A DNA stretch of 64,000 nt from Chrysoporthe austroafricana (Eukaryota > Ascomycota > Sordariomycetes > Diaporthales > Cryphonectriaceae), in contig JYIP02000001.1 of assembly GCA_001051155.2 (NCBI GenBank), positions 5,766,001 to 5,830,000 on the forward strand, in the 5' to 3' direction. The position numbers were made by a program, and so were the translations under genes. The notes below the pieces were generated by a model. That model made no database searches and was not told the DNA's origin. It worked only from the letters and a program-made list of their open reading frames with translations. This document shows, piece after piece, positions 33,316-42,976 of the stretch (within the stretch, counting starts at the first letter, position 1; each line of letters opens with the position of its first letter).

Positions 33316-34200
33316 ATGGCTACCCAGAACCCAGAAGAGCTTAATATATCCGTACGCTGTACAGACAGCTACGATTTTCCAACTTGGTTCGCCTCTTTCA
33401 AGTCCTATAGCCAGATAAAGCATATCTGGGATTATGTCGATCCAGACGGGCCTAATAGGATCTATCCGAGTTACGAACCAATCTTTATAACTTTCAATCA
33501 ATTCGTAAAATTTCGGGAGCTCAGTTACAAGGAAGCTTCCGATAAGGCATTTCAAGAATACAGAATTCAGAAAGAAATATTCGATACTTAGCAAATGCTT
33601 AATACAGAAACCCTATTAATACTTACGAGCATTAAACCCGCTAAACTGCTTGAATACGAAAGTTTTTTTCGATAAAGCTATATGGAAGAGTTCCGGCTCG
33701 AACTCGAAATTGCCAAGCTGGACTTCCTAACGAGACTTTTCCAAGCAAAAAATATTAAATACCTTTGGGTTTGGGTCCAAAATACTATCTCAAGCTCTAT
33801 TTTCGATCCGTACGTTTAGTCTCTTAAGGAAATGAAAAGCTGGAATATCTAGCTGCTAGTACGGAATATTAAGAAAGATTTCTGCCTTTCAGATTTAAGT
33901 ATCAAAAATGCTATTCGGATTCAGTATAAAAACTATTTTAAGGAAGCCGCATATTTAAGCATAAACTTATAAGCTTGGCATTGCATATTCTGTACTCTCT
34001 TTCGGCAAGCTTAAGTATATAGCCTTTCGGATATTAAGGATTTTCAGGAAGCAAACGATTTTCTTAAAGCAATTTCGGCATATTTCGTATTAGAATAAGC
34101 CAGAAAAGAAAAGCAAAACCTTATTCTGGCTAATCGGTTTGGAAATCAGTTAATAATACTTAAAGAGCTATTAAAAGCCTATATAGCGCTTCTTTACTAT
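33316..34200 (+). pseudogene. gag-like region of the copia element
   Basis: An ATG at 33316 opens an intact 91-codon frame (Met-Ala-Thr-Gln-Asn-Pro-Glu-Glu-Leu...) ending at 33591. The same frame continues to about 34200 with only TAA/TAG interruptions, as expected for a RIP-damaged gag. The first 280 bases have normal composition; the AT shift starts at about 33600. Confidence 0.65.
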
Positions 34201-35399
34201 TAATAGTAATCCAAAGAATTTAAGGCTTTAAGTATTTTTGCAATCTTTGGAAATTCGGAACTTAAACTTATTAATAACGAAAAATACTAATCCGCTAATA
34301 TTAATGCTAGCTTAATCTAGAAAGCTTTTTCCAAATACTTTTGCGAAACCGAAAATTATACGTATGCCTAAACTTTTCAAACTTACCGAAAATTGAAATT
34401 CATTTATATGCAAAAGAAGAAACCCGAAAAATAATTCAAATTTATTTCCAAAACAAAACGAAAGATAGCCTTATAGAAACTAAGCAGCAAAAGATATTTA
34501 ATGCTAACAAAAAAGCTTATAAAGCTCGGCTAGCTGCCATATAGCTGGAAATATATACCGATAGAAAATAATACTAGCTAAAATACTAGCCAAAATATTA
34601 GCTAAAGCATTAAAGATTCTTATCCTAGTATTATTAATTGCTAAGCTTAATAGCTATTATTAAAAAGATTAATCTATATTTTTTACTATTTATTTTGCTA
34701 AATACCTTTATTAACCCAGATTTTTTTATTTAATTATTAATAAGTAACGGAATTTATTCTATATTATTTCAAGCTTTCTATTCTCTTTTTCGAAATATCG
34801 TTTTAGATAATTGCAATACTATATACTTTATTAATAGCATTAGCTTCCTCGAGCTTAAGTCTTTTAAAGCTATGCATAATAGAGAAACTATTAATGCTAG
34901 CATTTTAATGCTCCCAATCAAAGAATATAATACCCGCTATTTCAAGAATATTCTGAACGGAAAAAGCAGACCGAATACAAAAAACCTTATCCTATCTCAA
35001 ATCGCAATAATAGAAAGATTCTATATTAATATTATTTCAGAAGCTCGGCTATTTGAAAAGCAAATCTAGTATTGCGGTTTGGATTATATACTATATTTCG
35101 GATTATTCAAACGAAATTCTATAATAGCTAAGCTGCAAAAGCAGTTTAACCTAATTTTCTTTAAATATATTCCTTTTATTAGTTCTTTCTATATTATGCT
35201 CCCGATACAAATTCTTTCGAGCAATATAGGAATCTTTGCATTGCTATTTCGGAAATCGGGCAATTACAAAAAGCTATTTTATCTATTTATAGATAAAGTA
35301 CTGCTAAAAAGCAATTTAAAGCATTTTTAGCATTTAAAATCGAAATATTTAAATACTAATGCTCTAAAGCAATTCGTTCGAGCTATACGAAACGTAAAG

Positions 35400-36000
35400 A
35401 TTAATAATACGAAACGCATTCAATACGAATATTGCGCTTAAGCTTTTATTATAAAGGTTATCAGATACGCAAAGTCTAAAAATACTAGCTTTTGCCTTTT
35501 CTAGCGCATTTGCTAGAACTTATTTATATTTTACGAAATACAGAATAAATCAAAATACGCTCTTATAATTAAGGATAAGTACTCTAGGAAACTATTTGCT
35601 TATATATTAAACGATAAAGCGCAATTAATAATATTTACTATGCTTATAAGCTTTGAAATTTGAATATAAAAACAATACAAGCTTTATATTTGTAAAATCA
35701 GATAAGATACAGAAATAGCTATTATCTGGATAGATTTAAATATAGCATATATTTAATAGTATATAAAGCAAGGAATCGATTTTGAAATTATTCCCTTACG
35801 TACGAAAGAGCCAAACGGAAATGCTAAACGGGCCGGAAGAGAATGCATTAAGCGCGCGCTAGCTTTTCGCTTATTAGCTTACTTACTCGAAAATCTATAG
35901 CCGGAATATATTAAAGCAGCAATCTGGCTAATTAATATTTCGCCTTCTTTAAAAAAATAAGCAAAAATGCCAAATATAATATTATATAGCTAATTCAAAT
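35400..36000 (+). pseudogene. Copia integrase remnant
   Basis: Around 35560-35640 the frame reads Ile-Lys-Asp-Lys-Tyr-Ser-Arg-Lys-Leu-Phe-Ala-Tyr, the strand of the integrase core with its catalytic Asp. Around 35800-35860 it reads Lys-Glu-Pro-Asn-Gly-Asn-Ala-Lys-Arg-Ala-Gly-Arg, the counterpart of the conserved Asn-Gly-x-Ala-Glu-Arg stretch. Interrupted by TAA/TAG. Boundaries approximate. Confidence 0.65.
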
Positions 36001-37194
36001 AATATTTCTGCTAATATAAGCTTGAAATAATCAAATTAATTATATCGGATTTAAAATTAAATTAAACTAGCATTTATATATATAGATGCTAAGCATATAT
36101 ATTATAAGAAAAATGCGAAACAAGCTTTAGCAAGCGCGATATGAAAACGGGCTCTAGAGCATATATAAATTACTTTATTAGCTATATAATTACAAACTTA
36201 TATCGTATCTGGATCCTTGCACTTAATAAAATCAGAATTATATGCAATATTTGGTTTGATAAAAATTAGTTTTACGACTTTTAAAAAGAGAAAATAACGG
36301 ATACTTTATCTGCTATTCAGATCGAGAAAATCTTCTTAGAAATTATTAAATTAGAAGAAATTCTAGATACAATTATTATAAAGGCTTTTGAAAATATATT
36401 TCCTGAAAGCGATATCAGTTCGGAAAACTAAAATACTAATTAGCTTACTAATAACGGGAATAGCAACCGTTCCAGTCCTATTACAGAAAGTATTCTGGAT
36501 CGGAATTCAGGAATAAAAGTACTTAAAACTGAAAATGGAACGCCTTTGCAAAGCGATTCTTTTCAAGGAAGAAACTTAAGAAATCAAGCATAAGGGATTC
36601 CGACCCTAGAATATATTCCGGAACCGTATACCCGGAAAAGTCTTTAAAACGCAAAAGATAAAACAGATAGTCCGATATTCCGATAGATATTTATAAGCGA
36701 AAAACAGACTAAACCGGCTATAAATATATTTACCGTTTAAGCTAAAGTCTAATCTGAAATATAAAAGTACGAATTCCAGATATTATAAATAAAGCATTAT
36801 CGCAAAGCTACGGAAATTTATAGAATAAAACCTATACGATATTCGGGCAGAATTAAGAATCCGATAAACAAAATACGCGATATTTAAAGCTTATACGCAA
36901 TAGCCATTAAGCCAAATATAAGCGCTATAAATGCCCTTTTTGCCACTTTCTTGCCTGATTAATAAAAAAGCAGGTTTCGAGCTTAAGACCGGCACTTTCA
37001 AACTATATATAGCATAATAGTTACGGCAATTAAAAAGGCTTCCGCATAAAGAAAAAGCGCCTCTTATTCCCAGCAAAAGCATTCGCTTGCTTTTCTATTA
37101 GCAATTTCAAAAACTAATAAAAAGAAATATAATAATAATCTTCTTCCTTTACTAAAGAACTGGAATGAAGCCCGAAAAGGCCTTTATCAAGCTT

Positions 37195-37860
37195 AATAGC
37201 TCGAAGCTATAAGGGCAGAATTCCGGGAACTTATAAAAATAGGAATATAGAAAATAATCAAACGTAAAAAAGCAATATCTATGCTTCTTCCGCTTAAATG
37301 GGTATACAAATATAAGCTTAACGAAAACGGCTACTTTAGCTCTTTCAAAGCTCGAATCTGTATATATAATAACTTACAAAAGCTAAATATAATGCAAAAT
37401 ATATATGCTGCTATATTAATAGCGCGCACTTTTCGTACTTTTATAGCCGTAATAGCATATTTCGACTTTGAAATTAACTAAATAGATATAATAAGTATAT
37501 TTCTAAATGCTAGTCGAAACGGCTTGGAAAGCATATTCTGTAAATTGCCAAATAGGTTTAAGGAATAAAGCAAGGTTGCAATACTATCGAAAGTACTATA
37601 TAGCTTAAGAGATTTGCTATTGCTCTAGTATAAAGATTTCTATTTAATGCTTCTCGAATTTAGCCTAAAAGCTTTTCCGGAAGAGCTTTATATATTTATT
37701 AGTACGAATAGTAAATCGATCGTTCTATTCTATATGAATAATATTCTTTTCATTTACTTTAAAAAATATATAAAAAAGGCTATAGAAATAAAGAATAGCA
37801 TTTATAAAAAGTACGAAATTAAGAATTAGAGAGTTGCGAAATAGTTTTTAGGAATATGTA
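37195..37860 (+). pseudogene. Copia reverse transcriptase remnant
   Basis: Open pieces read Leu-Pro-Leu-Lys-Trp-Val-Tyr-Lys-Tyr-Lys-Leu-Asn-Glu-Asn-Gly (37281 on), the start of the copia RT domain. Met-Asn-Asn-Ile-Leu (about 37735) is the degraded Tyr-Val-Asp-Asp-Ile-Leu active-site motif. Not functional. Confidence 0.8.
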
Positions 37861-38179
37861 TATTCCGAAACCAGAAATAGCATATTATAAGCCTAGTTTA
37901 CGATTCGTATATCGACAAAATAGCGAACAAATTCAAGCTTGTCGATAATAAAGCCGCTTTTCCATATATACCTCTTGAACTTGAAATTCTAGAGAAATTT
38001 ACCGGGCAAGCTCTAAAAAGCCAGATTAAGATATACTAAAAGAAAGTAAGATCTATCTTATATACGGCAATTATAATATATCCAGATATAGCTTTTGCAT
38101 ACATTTTGCTATTAAAGTTTCTAATAAATCCCGGACTTAAGCATATAAAAGCTGCAAACCGAATTATATATTATTTGTA

Positions 38180-38570
38180 TATTACGAAATTCCTGGCTAT
38201 CCAGTACGGAAAAAGCTATTCTGAAGTTTAAGTATTGCTTATAGCTAGAAACGTTTCGTTCGCAAATGACGCTAAAAACAGAAAATCCATATACGGATAT
38301 ATAATAACCCTTTTCGGAAAGCTAATATACTGGAAATCGGCAAAACAGAATACAATTTCGACTTTTATAATAGAAGCTAAACTAAATGCCTTATCTATTA
38401 TTACGAAAGAAATAGTCTCTTTATAACGCTTATTCAGAAATTTAGCTCTAAATCTAAGCGAACTATAGAGATTATTCTGCAATAATAACCAGACTATTCG
38501 GCTAATAATATCTGAATACGAAAAAATCAATATTAAGCTTCGCTATATCGATATCCAGCAAATATAGCTA
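38180..38570 (+). pseudogene. Copia RNase H remnant
   Basis: The frame near 38235-38426 reads Ala-Asn-Asp-Ala-Lys-Asn-Arg-Lys-Ser-Ile-Tyr-Gly-Tyr, then Ile-Tyr-Trp-Lys-Ser-Ala-Lys-Gln-Asn-Thr, then Glu-Ala-Lys-Leu-Asn-Ala-Leu-Ser. This is the usual copia RNase H pattern. It sits after RT as expected. Confidence 0.78.
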
Positions 38571-38759
38571 AAGCAAGAATATCAAAAAAGAACTTTTACT
38601 ATATCGTATCTATCAATATAAGATATGCTAGCAAATAAGCTGATAAAAAATTTCAATCGAGCCTAATTCGAGCATTTTAAAGCAATCCTAAACTTATAGG
38701 ATATGCAATACGAAATCTCAAAAAAGAACTGAAAAGGAAGCATACTATAAGCTTAGCAT

Positions 38760-40992
38760 ACATTTTATTTATTTTAAGTAAGGCTATAGCTTACCCGAGC
38801 TCAATTCAGCGCGATTTACGCGCCTAAACTTTATATCTATTCAAAATCAAGCATTTGGCAAAAAATTAAAGCAATTAAGAATCTTGCGAATATCCGTAAT
38901 AGCAGCCTTACGCTCAAAATGCCAATCTCTAAATAACCGGCTAATACGAGGAACTAAAGGAAGCTATACGGCTACTGGCTAAAAAATAGCATTCTAGGAA
39001 ATAGTAGCAGAAGCAGGAATACGTTTCTGCTTTTTCGAATTCTAAGCCTTTTCCATGTCTTGCTTTTCTAGCTTATTCTGCAGCTTTTCCAAGCGCTCGA
39101 ACTTATTATTTATAGGCTTAAAATTACTAGATTCGAAATGCTTAAATATAGCTTTTTAAGCCCAAATAGCATATTTTAATCTCGTTTTGCCCGATATAAC
39201 CGGGTCAAATCGAGAATTAGCGATAGCAATACTCGAACTGGCTATCGTAAGCGCTTTTCTCTTTTGAAACCTTATTCGTAAAGCGTAAAAGGTTTTAAGA
39301 TTTTCCTTATCTTTATTAGAATTGGCTATAGCCGGTTCCTTTTTTTTCTTAAATCTTTTAGGAATGCGCAAAAGAAAAATAATTCTGCCAATTTCAATAT
39401 CCGTTATTATTATATCGAGCTCGTTTTTAGCTTTATAAAGCTTTTCTACAAACGGCATAAAATACTTAAGGATTAAGATATACTAGTAATCCTGAATATA
39501 ACGAATATATTTCGAGCTATTTAATCCTTTTTGCTTATAGCATGCTTTATCAGAATTCGAATTTACTAAGCTTTTGATATAGCTAATACAAAACGGACTT
39601 ATCAAGTTTCTAAAGCTACCCGATATAATTATAATAATTTGCAAGCGTATAGTCTTAGATAATATCGATTAAGTATTAGATACTGCTTTCCTTTTCGTAA
39701 GCGTTTTGGCAATCGAAATAGCTTTCGTAAGCATTTTCGTAATCGGAATAGTTTTCTTAAATATCGTTTTCGCAATTAGAATAGCTTTATTAAATAATAT
39801 TTTAATAATCGGAACAATCTTCTTGGATATCGAAACAGGTATTTTAAGAATCGCTTTAGCTTTCTTAAAAATAGAAAAAGCTCTTTAAATAGCAATATTA
39901 GTCTTTTCCTGCTTATTTATCGAAAAGATAAAACTTAAATTAGCAAAAGCTTGCTATTAGATATATCTGTTAAAGCTTGGATTAAAAAAAGTCTAATATT
40001 GGATATATTCGTTAATGGCAAAACCTATAGACGAGGTGAATTCGTAATGGATTCGCCTGATAAATTTAGGGTAAATCCCCTAATAAATACGCAATGAATT
40101 CACTAAGTAAATACTATACCCTTACCGGGAAGCCTATATAATGCCTTAATAGGCTTTAGCGTAATCCACTTTCTTGGAAAGAGTATGCTTTATAATATAT
40201 TTCAGTACGTTTACTATCATTCGTTTATTATTTCGTACTTACCTCTTAAAACAAAATAAGCATTCCGCAGCTCGGCAAGATATTTACATACTCTAGCATT
40301 GCATTTATTCCGCTCTAAAATAAGCTATTCTATAGATAAAAAAAGTTGAATACTTAATAGAATAAGAGAAAGAAAACTAGTATTATAATAAAAAGCTTCA
40401 AAAGGAAAATCCGAAATATCTTGAAATAGCTAACCGAACTGCTTTTTAATTAATTTATATATCTTTTCTTCTAAAACTGGATTAATATTAGCAAAATTAT
40501 TTAGATAGAAAAATAATCAAACAAATAATACAATAAGAAAAAAAAGCATTTACTATTAAGCTAATTATTATTCTGGCTATTAAGATTGCCAGTTTCAAGC
40601 TTTACAAAACGAAAAGAATAAAATTAAATATAATCAAGATTATTATATGCGCTTATTCGGCCAGAAAGAGCTGCAAAAAAAATATTAGCTAAATCGTTAA
40701 TAGCATTTTGAACGCAAAACTATTCAAAGCAATATATATTATCTTTATCTATTAGAAATATATTATCTATAATATTAGAAACAAACGCTATAGGATCCTT
40801 ATCTAGCTTATCCGATATGCCCGTATCAGGCATATTATAATCAGATTGATTATAATCCTCAAAAACTGAATAATAAGGAATAACAAGAAAAGAAAGAGGA
40901 AGCTCGTTACGCGATATTATAACAGCAGCAGGAATATCAGATAGGCTATCTGACTTGTCAGATACGATAATGCAGTTATCCTGATAATCCAT
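38760..40992 (-). pseudogene. Antisense coding remnant in the 3' extension of the copia element
   Basis: After RNase H, 2.4 kb remain before the 3' LTR, with coding character on the minus strand. An ATG at 40992 opens a 90-codon frame (Met-Asp-Tyr-Gln-Asp-Asn-Cys...). A second frame, 39458-39156, continues downstream to about 38880, broken only by TAG/TAA. It contains a charged, coiled-coil-like stretch (Asn-Lys-Phe-Glu-Arg-Leu-Glu-Lys-Leu-Gln). The two pieces lie in different frames, so an indel or intron separates them. I do not recognise the protein. Confidence 0.5.
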
Positions 40993-41136
40993 TTTTGACT
41001 GAAATAACTGCTAAACGGCTATTCTGTAATGGATTGTTATTGTTATTTGGTAAAAGAAAGTCTTGAGAAAAAGTAAGGGCATTTACTGGGGAGATATCAG
41101 GAAAGTGCCCCACCTTTTCTTTAAGTACCTGACCAA

Positions 41137-41148
41137 TTAAGTAGGGGG
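41137..41148 (+). other. Polypurine tract
   Basis: AAGTAGGGGG immediately before the 3' LTR is the expected plus-strand primer of an LTR retroelement. Confidence 0.6.
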
Positions 41149-41321
41149 TGTATGGAAAAGTAGAGCAATCAGCACCCTAACCCTGGCATTCCTATGCTCT
41201 ATATATTTCTGGCTGAGCACTACACAGCCATTTTCACTCTCTTTTGTAGAAGACAGATTTCGATCTCAACACACTCATTTATTCTTTCCTATGCTCGATA
41301 TTAGGTGCCTGTTTCGCCACA
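41149..41321 (+). repeat. 3' LTR
   Basis: Matches the 5' LTR over its whole length with transition-type differences. Begins TGTATGG and ends CGCCACA, followed at once by the CTCTT duplication. Confidence 0.9.
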
Positions 41322-41326
41322 CTCTT
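41322..41326. repeat. Target-site duplication, right copy
   Basis: CTCTT, identical to the five bases at 32896-32900. Confidence 0.8.
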
Positions 41327-42375
41327 CGTCGGTCCAGCTTATGTGTCCCTATCAGTAACAGCAGCGCCGTCGCAGCCTCGGGTCTAACTGCGCGTATTTC
41401 GTGGCGGCCTATACGAGATCTTGCCGATGATTCACCATGCATACTAGTATATCAGCTGGACTGCCAAGCCCTGACCGTAGACCTTCTGCCCCGCCAAACA
41501 CCAGACGTGATCACAAAAAGGGTTGGGTGTAATTTCAGCAATAGCTTGACAGAGCAATCTTCAGTCTAGGATGTTGCCTCTGGGTCGACCAGAGGCTCAA
41601 CTGTCACATACCATTGGATAGGCATATTGATTCATGCCAATCAAAAGGAATCTCGCCCCACAGATAACCAGCCGCGCTGAAACCGTACCTTAGATGCCTC
41701 ATACGTATGGTCTTTGCTAGTGATACCCTCCCCATCGCGTCTTCATCCATCACATGATATGTATCTCGGCCTGCGGACGCAACCGTCACGGCTCAGATCT
41801 CTGCGGCACCTTTCATTCCTCTTCGTGACACTCGGGGTCGTGACTCACGTCACAGGTTGTATACGCATTCATGGAACGCAGTTTTGTGGAAAGAAGGTTC
41901 ATTTAATTCAATATCTGCCACCCAGGCTGTCCTATGGGGGCTATCTCTAGTATTGATGACTTCCCTTATGCTCACCCCGCCAAGCCAATGTTTCCGCTCG
42001 ATTCCATAAACAGCCGATGTTAGTGCTCACCATTAGTCGGCTTCGGATGCGGAAGTATATTTCACCTGACACTAGTTGAGGGCTGTGGTTGACTGTTACT
42101 GTAGCAGAGTGCGGGAAGTATTCAAAGAAGTCCTTTCAGGTAGTTTTCAAGGCTGATGTCTATTCGCGGAAACCCAGCACCAAGGCATTGTTCGGAACAG
42201 AGTAAACCGTGGCTCATAGTCAAGCCAGCAATGTCACTTAATTAGTGTATGCTCTGCCAGAACAATGGCTGTGTGATTTGTACCCCGCCCACATCTACAT
42301 TCAATTACCATAGACAAAGGTGGGCGAATTTCCATTGATGGGGCATAAAGGTGCTCGACAAGCTCGCCTTTGTCT
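41327..42375. other. Intergenic region right of the retrotransposon
   Basis: Normal base composition returns sharply after the LTR. Only short open frames are seen; nothing I can name. Confidence 0.5.
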
Positions 42376-42711
42376 CTATTCCGACGACTGCTGGTGATCA
42401 CGCCCGGTAAGTTTGGGCCAGACTTTGACCCAAGTTGCGCCTTCAATGAATCCCAATGTGACAAGACCGGCTGCAAGCCAGAAGCGCATCCTGCGACTGG
42501 CGCCGAGGTTGCTGAGGCTGAACCTTGGGATCTCGGTATCGTTGTTTCCAGGTTTGTTGTTGGAACCCGAATTCTTGGACGTAGAGAAGGCGTTGTGACG
42601 GACAGGCGTGGTCGAATTCTTGGCAATTGTGAGCCTCGAGATAGCAAGCATACTCGGCTTGTTGAGAAGTTCGCCAAGCACGGGAAGTTTGACGATTCGG
42701 ATAGTAGCCAT
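42376..42711 (-). CDS. Small single-pass membrane protein, probably mitochondrial
   Basis: 111 residues from the ATG at 42711. The N-terminus is basic with few acidic residues and includes Ala-Phe-Ser-Thr-Ser, a common mitochondrial presequence end. A linker follows, then one hydrophobic segment (Phe-Trp-Leu-Ala-Ala-Gly-Leu-Val-Thr-Leu-Gly-Phe-Ile) preceded by Arg-Arg-Met-Arg. Small fungal proteins with a Ser-x-Leu-Gly-Ala-(Ser/Thr)-Arg motif before a single membrane span are common and mostly unnamed. The frame extends upstream to 42816, but the extra part looks less like a presequence. Function unknown. Confidence 0.65.
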   Translation of the reverse strand: MATIRIVKLPVLGELLNKPSMLAISRLTIAKNSTTPVRHNAFSTSKNSGSNNKPGNNDTEIPRFSLSNLGASRRMRFWLAAGLVTLGFIEGATWVKVWPKLTGRDHQQSSE

Positions 42712-42976
42712 CTTGAGATTGGGTAGGAAACATGTGAATTTATCTGTAGCTAAGATCATCGGACTCGTTGCCTGACTGCTCTTTTCGAGTCTGTCGGTAT
42801 TTAACGGGACAACCATTTATATTGATAGTAAGCTCATCTGCCAAACCCTGTGGAGCCGGGACAAATACAATGTAAGACTTTGTCATACAATGTCAGACTC
42901 CGTCATCCTACGGAGTAACCCAGTCCGGTCAGTGTTTCCATTTCCGCCTCGAGATCCGAAGTGGTCGACATGAAGA

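Larger units (their letters stand above)
32901..41321 (+). mobile_element. Ty1/copia-type LTR retrotransposon, RIP-degraded
   Basis: Bounded by similar LTRs and a 5-bp target duplication. Sense-strand remnants occur in copia order: gag-like, integrase, reverse transcriptase, RNase H. The interior from about 33600 to 41000 is very AT-rich. In the frames read through by eye, the disruptions are almost all TAA and TAG codons, as expected from C-to-T change at CpA (repeat-induced point mutation, RIP). The outer few hundred bases escape this. A lone N at 33020 sits between a near-complete copy of the left LTR and a full one. Ignoring the doubled part, the element is about 8.3 kb, longer than most copia elements because of a 2.4-kb extension after RNase H. 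Confidence 0.9.

Noticed and set aside
42712..42816. 35-codon N-terminal extension of the small membrane protein
   Set aside because: The shorter start gives a typical mitochondrial presequence; the extension does not look like part of one. Not excluded.
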